DNA from: Botrytis cinerea B05.10
Taxonomy: Eukaryota > Ascomycota > Leotiomycetes > Helotiales > Sclerotiniaceae
Reading direction: 5' to 3'
DNA length: 64,000 bases
Assembly (NCBI RefSeq): GCF_000143535.2
Contig: NC_037310.1
Span: 3,472,001 to 3,536,000, forward strand
This document shows, one piece after another, positions 22,509-34,143 of this stretch (the stretch's first letter is position 1; each line of letters begins with the position of its first letter). Below the pieces are notes generated by a model. It saw only the letters and a program-made list of their open reading frames with translations. It made no database searches and had not been told where the DNA came from. The translations under genes were made by a program, and so were the position numbers.

Positions 22509-24882
22509 ATGGAGGCTCAAAGCCAGACTCAAAGTCTATCTGAATGTAACCAGTGTGGCAAGAAATTCCAACGCAAGGCACATTTACTTCGACATCAGCA
22601 GCAACGTATGTATTCTTCCCATCCCAAGACACAAGATACTCAAGCGACGATCTTATGCTGTCATCGGAGGTGGAGAGTTTCCTGACGTGTGCGAAATCTA
22701 GATTCCGGTATTCGCCCATTCAGCTGCATTTTTTGTACCAAAACTTTCAAACGCAGGTAGGTATCCGAGATACACACAATCTTGTATCGCTATAAACTTT
22801 TCAATACTCAGTACTGACAATATACCATAGCGATGTTCTCCGAGACCATTTCAGCAGATGCGAACTTCGTGGATCAGCCGCTATCCCAGATTCCCTAGAA
22901 CGAGGGCGGAAACGCCACGCTTGCGATGAATGCTCGAGGCTGAAGGTCAAATGCGACAATGAAGTACCATGTCGCAAATGCAAGGAATTCGGAAGGCGTT
23001 GTGTCAAAACTTGGGGTAACAGTATGTTGTCAATGTTCACTGAAGAAAGTTTGCGATATCGTTAACAATACATTCAAGATTCCGCTTCATCGATAAAAAC
23101 TTCTGCAAGTCCAGAAACGCCAGCTCCCCGAACCTTGACGCCCCCGTCTACCACACCGGAACCTACATCAGATCGAAACTCCATTGGTTTCTTGTTGAAT
23201 TTCCCAAATGAGGCAGAGTTTATGCGCCAATTCCCAAAAGCTTCCACAGGGAGCAGTCCAAAGGAGAGAACTACAGAATACACAAGCTTGCTTCCTCAGA
23301 GTACAATCCAGCCATGGGCTACAGGAGATATGATGAACCAGAATATAGTGAATTTTGGATACACTTCGAATATGGAGGTGGACCCGAATCTATCCTTTCT
23401 CCACAACTTGGAATTCGACACATTCGAAAGACAAACGCATGGATGGCAGTTTCCTCCAGACAATTTAATTCCTTGGTCACCAGATGGAATGTTTAACGAT
23501 CGAAATGTTCTAGAACGACGTGCCTACGATATACGGGAAAAGTTGAGATATGCTGCAAGCTCAATGGTTGGGCCCAATGCTATCTCCAAAGAGGTTTTGG
23601 AAGCAATTGAGGCCATAACTGCCGATGCTATTGCTGCGCATATCAAATTATATTTTAAACATTGGCATCATCATGCACCTATGGTTCATGAAGCTACTTT
23701 TAATCCATGTACAGCTGCATTACCCCTAGTACTTTCGGTCATGAGTCTTGGTGCGATGGTAAGCGTATTTCGTATTCCATGAAAACTAGAGCTGAATGGC
23801 TGATGAAACTTTAGTATTCCAAACAGGCCGATGAGATAGTGAAGGGAAAGCTCCTCTTGGACATCATGGAAACCTACATCTATTCAATAAACGGTTTCAA
23901 TGATGAATTCGATTTACCTGGTAGAACGTATGCTGAGCGTACGAAGAACTTGTCCCAAGAATGGTTACAATACCAATTAGAGGAATTTCAAGGGGCGTAT
24001 CTCATTGTAGTTGTGCAATATTGGACGGGCAATGAGATAGCAAGGACACGGGTGAGGCAACAACGCTTTGCAAAATTGATAGCAGTGAGTACAACAAATC
24101 ATATGCTTTCATGGAACCGAGCTAACACTAGGCAGATATACCGCTACTTAGAATTGAATATCGTACAGCATTCTGCTGGCTTCGTTATCAAAGATCAATC
24201 TTCATTTAGGGATTGGATTCGTAAAGAATCGTATATTAGAACGGCAACTGTGATGATGATGCTCGACAACGCATTTGCAATATTCAACAACCTTACTCCA
24301 AGACTTCAATGGGCCGAGATAGATCTCCCGTTTCCTAGCAATGAGGGGTATTTCAAAGCTACAAAATTCGAAGATCTTAAGGATCATGCAGGCTTTCCCA
24401 TCCCAAAAATAAAGATAAAGGACGCTTTCCTACTATTGTTTTCTCCTATGGAAAGCGCCAAAGAGGACTTGATGCCGTTATGCAACCGCAATCTTACTGC
24501 TTTAGATATGCAGATGCTCATTCACAGTAAGATGTTCTACTTGCATTAAACTATATACATGGCTGACTCTATAGTTCTCTACGTTCATATATGGAACTCA
24601 ACATTCTGCAATCCTTTGGTTCACTTACCCTCAACATCTATTCCTGTGATTGTTGCACCTTTCAAGCTCGCGATGCAAAATTGGAAATTCGTTTGGGATG
24701 ATATCAAATCAGCGGTAGATGCTGATGAATGGAATAGGCTCGGATTTGAGAGAACAGCGGAAACGTATTATAGTGCGGTTAGAAGTATCCTAGAGGTATT
24801 CGAGTCGAGGAATGGAAAATTCCCTCCTTTTCCTAGTGACTGTGAGAAGGGTGCTCACATGAAAAGGCTTTTGAGTTTTTGA
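22509..24882 (+). CDS. Hybrid C2H2 plus Zn2Cys6 transcription factor with fungal regulatory domain
   Basis: Predicted nuclear DNA-binding regulator. Exons 22509-22605, 22702-22756, 22831-23021, 23079-23758, 23815-24084, 24136-24526 and 24575-24882 close to 663 residues. An in-frame upstream ATG at 22410 would add 33 residues. Finger 1 is a C2H2 (Cys13, Cys16, His29, His33). Finger 2 is C2HC (Cys41, Cys44, His57, Cys61). A canonical Zn2Cys6 cluster with C-x2-C-x6-C-x5-C-x2-C-x6-C spacing follows at 82-108. A Ser/Thr/Pro-rich linker leads to a helical middle-homology-type domain from about 230 (FKHWHHHAPMVHEATFNP). The 51-nt intron at 24085-24135 is in frame and stop-free. Targets are unknown; neighbours are unrelated. 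Confidence 0.88.
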
Positions 24883-26746
24883 TTTGGTAGCATAGAGATT
24901 TATACACATGATTGGATATTCGGGTTTGGGAATCGGAGTGAGCCGGATCTGATGGAATGGATGGTCGGATGGATGGTGTTTTGGTTTCATGGAAAGTGAT
25001 ACTCAAATGCATATTGGGCATAAATGGGATTTGATTCAACGAACATGCTTATGGGTCAGGGTAGGAGCGGGTTTTATTCGGGATCTAACAGTCCGAGATT
25101 CTTGAGGAATTAATTGTATAATTGACACAACCACACCAAGTTTCCTATTATCTTTAATTTCTATTCTATAATGACAATCGATCTGTGGCATTCATTGGTT
25201 CAGCTGAGATTTTAATCCATTTTTACTTTTGTACTCGAAGAATTCAACTAGATTAATAATAAGTGTTGTTAACAAAGTGGGAAATACGCGCATGTACTGG
25301 TGTCTAATTTTTCACGTTTTCAAGTAGAGATTACGAATAGGTATTTTTCTGAACAAATGACTTCTGCTAGCGTATATGATGTGATTGTGGGTATTTGCCG
25401 ACGGGTTTGTGATCGGCGACGTCCCGAAGTTAAGGAAGTTTTAAAGTCTAAATTAAGTAATAGTGCTAGATTGGAGATCATTGGTGGATACCTTTTTCTA
25501 GATAGAGGGTATAAATTAGCTTCTTTTCATTGGAAGAACATGAAATTATAGAGATGCTTACTATTCACCATTATTCGTACATCGGAAATTACAAGAACTC
25601 CGCTGCGAGAAGAAAAGAAAAAAAGTTATGTGACTTATCGTCTGCAAATTTGCATTATATCATTTTGTGGTGTGTGCGCGTCATGTGCATTTAGCTAGCC
25701 ACCTAGCTTCGGAGGTGTCTACTTTTTGGCAATGGCTGGATGAACAATCGGGAGACTATAATTGCTGGATGTTTCAGATGGGCCAGTGAGAAGTGCCGAG
25801 GAGGCGAGAAGAGGTCTACCGGTGGAAGATTTCTCTCTAGGGATGTTTATCCGGAGGGAGGGGGCGAGCGAGTCATTGGTTGTTAGGGTCGGTAATATGG
25901 TTGGGATTCTTAATGTCCGTTATGGATATGTGTGGGAAGAGAGAAGAGGCGTGGCGGGGGGGAGGGGGAGGTGATTTATTTAGGTTTGCGTGATGTCGGT
26001 ATGGGAAATTGGTTATGGGGAATTGGAATACGGTAGGTTTAGGTTTAGGGGATGGTGTATTTATGTAATATCATACGACTCGTCTTCATTTGAGTGTTGA
26101 TACGCGCTAGCATTCAATTTTACGCTGGTTTTCTGGCTTCTTTCTTGACATCTTCGTTGGGTATAGTTGATCGGTCTTGAATTTACCTCGCGGCAGTGGC
26201 GCTTGTTGAGTCTGTTTCTTAGATTGGTATTGTTGACTGGCATAGTGATGATTCAAGTTTGCGGTTGATGAACGTCCTGATCGGTGGAAACTGAAACGAG
26301 GTTCACGGGTAAGTTCATATAGAGACCTGAGTTGGTACAGAATCTGTACACAATCTCGCTAGGTGATGATTCAGGGGATACTGAGAATTATTGTATGATA
26401 TGTATTGGGATATTGCGGTTAATTAGAATAGTCATATCAACTAGGACAATCATACCGATTGAGATAATCATAGGGCCAGGCGAGCTCACAGGGGGTTGTT
26501 TCCCTTCTGTATCTACTACACTTCTACTCCCACTTTCTTTTTTTTTATTTGATGTAAGGGCATCAAAATAACGTGAGCGCCAGCTTGCACATAATTTGAA
26601 GTATGTACTATGTCTTAGCCGATTCAATTTTCTGAGTGTACAGCATCGGGTTGAAAAATGCATAATTTTCATTGTTGTTTTTATTGTAATCAAGACTACT
26701 TGAGAACTTTAAACTCTTTAAGATGTGTAACACAAATTATACCCAT
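24883..26746. other. Intergenic region, nothing firmly supported
   Basis: About 1.9 kb. A 64-codon ATG frame at 25357-25551 and a G-rich stretch at about 25950-25972 are visible, but nothing resembles a known family. Confidence 0.45.
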
Positions 26747-29560
26747 TCAAATAATCACTATCTGCTCGAATCCATCTTCACTCCTCTTGAACCCATTCGC
26801 TAATATTTGTCCTAGTCCATCTCTCTGTAGTATAACTGGATATGTCCCCAATTCCATAAGTAATTTGTCTTGATATATACTACTCGTAACCCTCCCAAAA
26901 TGCCCACTTCCAACCCTTCTATATACTTTCTCACCCGGCTTGACGAATTTTCCATCATCGCCGATTTGGTCTGAAGCATCCACCTCAACGAGGAAAATGC
27001 ATTGGCATGACACAGTACTATCAAATGATATCAGCAGTGGCATCCATACCAAGCTTCTAATTCCCATATTCCATCTGATCAACTCATATGCCTCTACTGT
27101 ATCTCCAGTAAACCATAGGCCTTGCCCCGTGTGTTCGTCAATAAGACTAACGCTATTTTCCCAGGCATTCCAACTCGGTGCTCTTTTGTAAGATGCTGTT
27201 ACACGATTCAAACGTCCACGTATCCTCATCCAGCCTGCTTTTACAAGACCAAAAAGATACTCCGTTTCAAGTGCCACATCTGCGGCTAGTACATTAGCCA
27301 GTACAAATTGCTTAGTTCCAGGAGTGGATTCATATTTTGGACTGACGCCGGATGCAGTGATGATATATTTATGTATTGGTGCTTCAACACTGGCCCAACT
27401 CCAACTTGGAGCTACGTACTCTGAGTCTCCGACTCTTTTTCTTGGTGGGGTAGTTCGCCCATCTATGTTAACCCAAGTCATTTGATACACAAGGTTGAAA
27501 TCGTATAGTCCCGCGAGATATCTCTGCGGCATCATTTCGGCCAGTTCCTGAGCGACGGACGAAACGGCAATGAGTTTATCAATGCTTTTTGTCAATTTAC
27601 AACGTGTGTATGACGCCACGGTGGATTGCCAGGTGGTTTCAAATTCTTTCAGTAACCTCAATAGTTGTTCTTCAGAAGGAGGGTTCAATGCAGACGTTTC
27701 CCGTACAGAGTGTAATGTTCTTCGTAAACTGGACCCTTCAATACCGGACCATTCGGGTTGTTCTCCGCCAGTATGTTCGTCGCAAGCCCAGTACACACTG
27801 TTCTTCGCAAAAGCGAGAGTCCGTCGAGCAAGACTGCGCTCTTGATATACCCATGCTCGTTTAAATAAGGGTGCGTTTGATACAGTATTACCAGGTATAT
27901 CAGAGGAGAAGTTCCACAAAAGTTTTGCTACGCCACTAAGTAACAAGCAGTCGCCATTATCAGCGTTCTGTTGTCCAAGATCATGGCCAAGGATAGATGC
28001 AAAAGAAGCTCGAAATCCAAACTCAACTCGCGGATCTCGATATTCATTGATAAACCCTTCATAGTCAGATGCAGTGGACAGAGCCGCAATGTTTAGCCAT
28101 GCAAATTTGTACACATCTCTCATCATAGCGCTCTGCTCCTTCCAATCTTCAAGGCTGTCCTGAATAATGCATAAGCTATCAATCCAGATGTACTGAAACC
28201 CTAGCGACACACAGACGATTATTGCATGCCTGAAGGTGAGTGGAAGATCATCGAGTGGCAAGTCAACTCGCCAAAGGGCAAGATTTGACTCAGTGAGCAC
28301 TGCCCCGACACGACCACCAAGCGGAGCAGAAGGATCCGGCGACGGACCCCAAGAATGAGAGAGAGAAACATAGCCTAACCCTTTCCATCCAGGAAGAAAG
28401 TCATCAGGATCAGATCTTAGTACCAACCGCGCACTTATATCCGAATATCCAGGCTCAGTGTCATCTCGAGTAATTTTAAGTAGGCGATCTGGAAACCAAT
28501 CTGATTCCGGCTCATATTGATCTTTGCCACCATTTCTGAATATCCTGCGACACTTTGTATGGGAGTTTGTGCAGTTTTGGGTCCATAACCTCACTCCGGT
28601 CATTGTTCCAGCGCTTACTGTCGAACAGAAAGCAACAGATTCAGGTTGAACAATATTAGTATCTTGCACTGTCGAATCCTGAAGATCCAGTGGTACAATA
28701 ACAGGGTAATCACGGGACGTCTCCTCAGAGACTGGTATTTGTACGGTATCGTTTTCCGCACCGGGGTAGACCTTAAAGCCACCTGATCATACGTTAAATC
28801 ATCATCTCGCCCAAAAAAAGATATGATTTTCGTTGTAGGTACATACCAATTCCCCACGAAAACCCGCCTTTATGTTTCGCAGTCACAAGTACACTAAGAC
28901 ATCCATCCGGAATATCTATGTTTCCCGCCCAAGTTAAACTCCAGTCCTCATACGGTGCATCTCGCAATGACGGTTCAAATGATACATGTGCTTGCATTGC
29001 ATCAAAAAGAATCCTGATCTTTGCGCATATAACGCAATTCTCATCTAATGGATCCTCCTCGGGATCATCCTTAGGGTGTATCCAGACACTTCTGTGCCTC
29101 GGTCGAAAATCGCGTACTTGTATGGATTGAGAGTGTACAATCTGAAGTTTATCATGCTTTGTTCCATCTCCGTATAGTTTTATCACGTGTGAGAGTAGGG
29201 TGAGACATCGTGCACATATTGATCGAGTTCCTTTCCCCACCGGATGAGGCGGAGGAAAAGAAAGAGTTGGATATAAATCCTTGGGAGATTCCAAAGGCGT
29301 TGATTCTTCTTTGACTGAAAGCCTTTCCAGCGTAGAGTTCAAAAGCCGAGATAACATGTTCAAGAGAAATACTTACATTGCTGTGCTGGAATTGTAGAAG
29401 TGTTTCCCTTTTCAGCACCACAACTTTTCAGCTCCGCTTGGCGCCCAGCTCCTTCGATCAGGCAGTTCAACTGTTCAACCACGTGCATTGTATGACAACA
29501 AAGTGAGAAACGGAGATGTGCTACATGGGCCATCATAAACTCGTTACATCCCATTACCAT
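26747..29560 (-). CDS. HET-domain (heterokaryon incompatibility) protein
   Basis: HET proteins act in fungal non-self recognition and can trigger programmed cell death on fusion of unlike strains. Specificity of this one is unknown. Exons 29560-29377, 29314-28847 and 28782-26747 give 895 residues. Intron 1 has a perfect GTAAGT donor and brings in a first exon with MAHVAHLRFSLC and a Cys-containing segment; without it the model would start at 29363. The HET domain spans about 354-505: YVSLSHSWG (family consensus ALSYCWG-like), a PLTFRHAI segment, then YIWIDSLCIIQDS followed by MMRDVYKFAWLNIAA. The Ser-for-Tyr variation in the first motif is within family diversity. An upstream CARC...CVICAKI Cys pattern in exon 2 could bind metal. 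The C-terminal half has the usual HET-family APSWSWASVEAP motif. Confidence 0.9.
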
Positions 29561-30151
29561 TATACTTCTTAGAAAGTTCTAGGTCAGAGAGATGAAGGTG
29601 TCTACTAACCTAGATTAGGTATAGTCCATTTCTCCACTCTTGGAGTTCAACAATGAAGATTATCAGATCTCCAAACCAATTAGAACATTCAAATCATTTG
29701 AGATATTGAATTTTGATAAGAATATTGAAGAACCATTTTCAGATTTCTAATTGCTTTTGGGCATTCAAGCCCTTATATTGTTGGATTGCAATCCGGACTA
29801 TTGGATGCCCTGATCTCATATATATCCTCCTCGACGCTCCCATATATCTCCAGTGTGGAAATCTACTCACATTACATCCGGGCGATATATCTTCAAGTAA
29901 TAGTTATTAGGTCCTCATTTATGTGTCAGAATCGATTCTTCCCAGAGATGACTTCGATCCCGTCTCTTATATCTCCATGGTCAATTTCATTTCTCTCCAA
30001 CCTTTCGGCTCAGTATTTGGTTCAACTCACATTCGGGACTCACATTCAAATATTTTAAATCAATTATTAGGTACAATATCTATTAAGGAAAAAAAAAAAA
30101 AAATTTATATCTCTCGTACTCAAGGAGTTCGATCTGATTGGTCCAGCCAAT
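29561..30151. other. Intergenic region with A-rich tract
   Basis: No gene. It includes an A-rich run near 30090-30103 and, at about 29785-29803, a short sequence close to the 20-bp repeat found at the right edge of the window. Confidence 0.4.
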
Positions 30152-30748
30152 CTAATCCCACCCCCTTCTCAACATCTCGGTTCTGGTCAATCGAGGTGAG
30201 GTCAAGTAGTAGGATTCTTCAGCTGGTGATTCCTCTTCGATCAAGTCTGGCTCGCCAAAGAATTCCTGCACGTCAAACGAGTCATCGTCGTCGTACTGGA
30301 TTTGTCCTGCCATCAAACCCTCCATGGCTGTCTCATGATCATAATCTTCTTCGTCTGAGAATGCCGAAACTTCTGAGACTTCGGAGATGTTTCCATCATC
30401 TGAGTCACGTTCATCTTCTGAAACGTCATCAATTGCAACAGTCTCGCTTGCCTCGTCAATTGACTTATTTTCCATCGGCGCACCGATTGCGTTCATCAAA
30501 TTGTCCATTTCCGTCTTCTGGCCATCCTCGCTTGAGTCTGAGTCGTCGAAGATAGAGATCGGCTCATCGCAATTAATGCATGGATAATCAGCTATAATCT
30601 CGTTATTGAGTTTTCTGTAGTTCTTGCAATGAACGGCGTTTTGGCGGACGGGGTAACAATTGGATTCACAGTGGAAATCCTCGTAGCTGATCCTCTGTTT
30701 GCTGTCGCATGTAGGGCAAACTTCAGTGGTGCAAATCCAGTTGCACAT
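30152..30748 (-). CDS. Small protein: Cys-rich N-terminus, acidic C-terminus
   Basis: Uncharacterised, 198 residues, single exon. The first about 62 residues contain ten Cys, including CPTC and CINC pairs, a pattern that suggests zinc binding. Residues 65-180 are strongly acidic (Asp/Glu/Ser-rich, low complexity). The end is basic (RLTRTEMLRRGWD). The start follows a plausible leader and the Cys pattern begins at residue 2. Many filamentous fungi carry short lineage-specific proteins that begin MC-x-W and have a similar Cys layout. No function can be assigned. It is divergent from the next small Cys-containing gene across 0.6 kb. Confidence 0.65.
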   Translation of the reverse strand: MCNWICTTEVCPTCDSKQRISYEDFHCESNCYPVRQNAVHCKNYRKLNNEIIADYPCINCDEPISIFDDSDSSEDGQKTEMDNLMNAIGAPMENKSIDEASETVAIDDVSEDERDSDDGNISEVSEVSAFSDEEDYDHETAMEGLMAGQIQYDDDDSFDVQEFFGEPDLIEEESPAEESYYLTSPRLTRTEMLRRGWD

Positions 30749-31359
30749 GATGTGGTTGGTAAATTGGGCTGGTGTTTTCTGAGTTGGTTTTAGGTTGTTA
30801 ATCGTTGGAGTGATAATTGAGAATTTGGAAGTATGGAATCAGCCAGATTTATACCTCATTAGAAAGTGTTGTTCTGATCCCATTCTGCTTATGTCTTTTT
30901 CCTGTCTATTTGCTTCGAATAAGAACGAAGATTTAACACAAGATACTCCCACACCTTCACGCAATCGATCTCTATAACACCCAATTCACAGTTCAAACTA
31001 TAAATAAGGCAATTGTTCTTAACAATGAAACAACACAAAGAAATCTTCTACGCCTTTGAGTAAGATTCTAATGCCTATGAACATTATCAAACGTCGTTTG
31101 TCTTCTTTGTAGTTCTAAACCTGGCTTTCATTCTCTGCTTTCTTTGTTATGTTCTAGTACAAAAGCTCAGCAGCGAACAACCCTATTGTTCAGATCTTGT
31201 TCAAGAGCTTTTGTGATTCACTCGATTCAGACACAAACTGCAAATATCATCGAATGCCAGTCACCACCACATCAAATATACATACCTAAATCACCCTTCC
31301 GAGTCCCAGTATACTCGCCAGTCACAAAACAATTTAGCACAATAACCACAACCAAAATC
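30749..31359. promoter_or_regulatory. Divergent intergenic region between two small Cys-containing genes
   Basis: About 0.6 kb, likely holding both promoters and leaders. No motif recognised. Confidence 0.35.
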
Positions 31360-31728
31360 ATGTGTACCATTACCCATACCCACCATGATTGTTCTCACAT
31401 ACACAAATACACTTACAACTGTTCCCTTCTTTTGATAAACAAATCCCACAGGACCACATCTTCCTGTCCGCAAGCCAGGAAATCAAGGCTATGGAGTTTA
31501 AACAAATGTGCGAGATGTACAAGAGCAGCGACGGCGGAGGGAAAGAAAGCGATCAAGATCAAGGAAACCAAACAGAGCAAGATATATCGAGAACCTAGGG
31601 GAGGATGGAAGGTAGTTGATTGGTCTGGGGGAAGAAATACGGGTAGGCATCTAGAGAGTATGGATTGTACTCCTAGTCCAACGACAGGGAGTTTCTGGTT
31701 GTCGGGTGCTTTGAGGTGTCTAGTTTAA
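31360..31728 (+). CDS. Small Cys/His-containing orphan protein
   Basis: Uncharacterised, about 122 residues in one exon when started at the ATG at 31360 (an in-frame ATG at 31144 would give 194). The later ATG is preferred because the sequence opens with a Cys/His-dense block (MCTITHTHHDCSHIHKYTY), reminiscent of a class of short fungal proteins with N-terminal His/Cys knots. A CARC motif, a Lys/Glu-rich basic segment and a Gly-rich RGGWKVVDWSGG stretch follow. No signal peptide. It may share ancestry with the divergent Cys-rich neighbour, but alignment is too weak to claim this. Confidence 0.5.
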   Translation: MCTITHTHHDCSHIHKYTYNCSLLLINKSHRTTSSCPQARKSRLWSLNKCARCTRAATAEGKKAIKIKETKQSKIYREPRGGWKVVDWSGGRNTGRHLESMDCTPSPTTGSFWLSGALRCLV

Positions 31729-32070
31729 TTAAGACGTTGAAGAATATTCAGATACTAACCCAAATTTAAAGTAAGTTCAGATATTGAAAACCTCTGTAAC
31801 ATGCATCTGCAATACTTATAGTATATACTTTCTATCTCCAATATGGGACTCTGGAAATAAGTGTGAATACCACTCAGTAAGCCCTTAAATAGGTTCGAAT
31901 ATAAGAGATACTTCAAATTCTCTGCCGGGAGTTGCAGTCGCAGTCTCATTTCCTGTCGAGCCAGGCAGGCAGCCAGCCAGCCCATCCACTATCCTCCTTA
32001 CTTTCCCTTCAAAACAAAAATAATTCCAGCAACTCCCAGAATCCTAACCCTAGAAAACAGCAAAAGGTAA

Positions 32071-32099
32071 TGAACCTGCCATAGGTCGAACCAGGGACC
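32071..32099 (-). pseudogene. tRNA 3'-half relic
   Basis: A 29-nt segment matches the variable loop, T arm and acceptor 3' strand of the tRNA at 34031-34143 at 24 of 29 positions, and the flanking A-rich sequence is also similar. The T-stem pairing is broken by substitutions (for example CCTGG against TATGG). No 5' half is found nearby, so it is non-functional. Confidence 0.7.
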
Positions 32100-33897
32100 G
32101 GCTGCGATCTCACTTCCTTCTTATAAAATAAATATCTTTTCAAACTTTTATATTCGGAGTATTCTTTTGAAGGAAAATGAAGTTGAAAATGAAAATAAAA
32201 ATAGAAATAGTTATTGAATCTTGAGATATCTTTGTAATATCAAAAAATTGAGTGCTAAAAAATACAAATCTGATAGATATTAGTCCTTTATAAGTCTTAA
32301 TACCAGCGATACCTTGGGATGAAATTCGATCTTCTATTTATTTCCTGATGTGTAACGAAACGAAATATTTATTTATTCGACAGTTGATACTGAGGGGCGC
32401 ACTGCTGCATATGAAAGTGTATGGTGGTATAGCAGCGAGGGTGAGAGGAATGCGAGACAGAACAGACGGTGTCATCATCGAGATCCGGGTCATCGCCAAA
32501 AACATCCAGCATACCATTATTTCATAATGGATCTCCCAGGTACGGTGTCACAATTCAGGGAATTCGCTAGATACGATGACGAGAAACCCTTGGGATTCTT
32601 CCTTCTTGCCGAAGGTCTCACGATTGCACTGCTGGCTTTATATGAAAATCATGGCCTGATGAACTAGTTGACAGACCTCGGTCTGCCGGCAGCCATGTCC
32701 TACGGCGTTGAGAAGAAAATGCCACGAGTCGGTGTGAATAGAGAAGCTGGACTACGACACTTGGGATGGGACAACGCTTCTGCAGCGGCAGCTCGATCCA
32801 TACGGCCACGTAAAAATAAAAAAAACTACTGCACTCGTTACGACGGGATATCCGGTCTCAATTAAGCCAAACGGCCATTCCAAACAAACTAGCTTCTCTT
32901 TGATAGCGCAATATATGGTAAACATCTCGGCGTCAATGGAAGACCGCCATCCAGAGATCCGCAACTATACCCACGGGATCGCATTCATTAATCTCTCGCC
33001 AAATCAAATACACCCCATGCATACATACTACGGATGGAGTCGTGACAAACCGAGTCTTTGACAATTCGGGATTTGATTGCAATTTGGAGATGATAGATAC
33101 TGAGAAGGGTTTCTGGATTGAAGAGAATTCCCTTGCTGGATCACAGAGAACCAGTCTTTCAAAGAAGCAGCAGCAGCGCCGGGAAAAGGGTGTGTTGTTA
33201 TGCTGCGAGATCTGTGGTGTTTATGGAATGAAATGCGTCGACTGAAGGGGACAATGACTCGGAGCTCTTGCTTTTTATTTTTTTCGACATACACATTATG
33301 AGAGGAGAGACCCGGGAGGGAAACCAATGGCCATGTTTAGCACAGTTGTACTTTTCTTCCTCTCGCTATTATACACTAACTAACATATGAAGAGAATTCG
33401 GATCGATAGCTGCCTTGACTAATTTCTTTCTCTTTTGCATTATCTTCAGCTATCTATCATATACTCCGGGTATCATTCAAAATTGAAGCAAATCACATTC
33501 TCGTGTAGATTAAACTGACAACGGCTCGTTATCATGTGAATAAACTCGATGGGATTTGAGAACTTTCTCGGACGCGAGAGAAGGCCGGTGAGTGATCGAT
33601 CGATCCACTACGTATACCTCAGAGGTCACAGATGGAGGAACTTTCTGACGACGTCCACAATTCCAGCGATCTTAACTAGTCCATAGGCAAGACAGATAGA
33701 GAACAGGGCAAGATGAAGAATAATAGGATGGGAGCATTTCTGCAACTTTATTGCGGATGCCCATGTCGGTAATGCCGCCGACCTGCACATCCAGTATCTG
33801 TGAAGAAGAAACCCAATGAATGAATACACTTCAGAGATCAATCAACCTTAGAATCAAAAGCTACATCTGGGATCTAAAGAGAGCGTGTGCTACGGAA

Positions 33898-33898
<1 letters not shown>

Positions 33899-33924
<26 letters not shown>
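33899..33924. repeat. (TA)13 microsatellite
   Basis: Uninterrupted TA dinucleotide run about 110 nt from the tRNA gene. Confidence 0.9.
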
Positions 33925-33928
<4 letters not shown>

Positions 33929-34030
33929 CGGCTCGTAGCTCACTTAGTGCCTGCCTGCCGCACTAGCCCGATCGAAGTGGAACAAAAAGATCAATCAACG
34001 CAAAAAGATCAAGAAAATTGCAAAAAGACA

Positions 34031-34143
34031 TGAACCCGCCCGGGGTCGAACCGGGGACCTAATCCGATATTAAACTATTGAATTCAATGAAGAAATTGAA
34101 AGAATATGTAAAGGATGCGATATAACCACTAATCCACGGGTCC
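34031..34143 (-). tRNA. tRNA-Val (anticodon TAC) with 40-nt intron
   Basis: Folds as a cloverleaf. The acceptor stem pairs GGACCCG with CGGGTTC (one G-T wobble), the D arm carries the A-box TGGATTAGTGG, and the T arm CCCGG/TTCGACC/CCGGG includes the B-box GGTTCGA. The discriminator base is A. The anticodon loop reads TTTACA with TAC at 34-36. A 40-nt intron (34106-34067) sits at the canonical site after position 37. Mature length is 73 nt. The only irregularity is a C-T mismatch at 27-43 at the end of the anticodon stem. Confidence 0.8.

Larger units (their letters stand above)
31729..34030. other. Long intergenic region with tRNA relic and AT repeat
   Basis: About 2.3 kb. It holds a tRNA 3'-half relic (32071-32099), a 46-codon open frame at 32527-32667 (plus, MDLPGTVSQF...), a 67-codon frame at 33042-33245 ending in a CCEICGVYGMKC pattern, and a (TA)13 run at about 33899-33924. 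None of the frames is recognised. Confidence 0.45.

Noticed and set aside
29923..30555. 210-codon plus-strand frame
   Set aside because: Mostly antisense to the Cys-rich/acidic gene, whose composition and start are better; the basic low-complexity product is the expected shadow.
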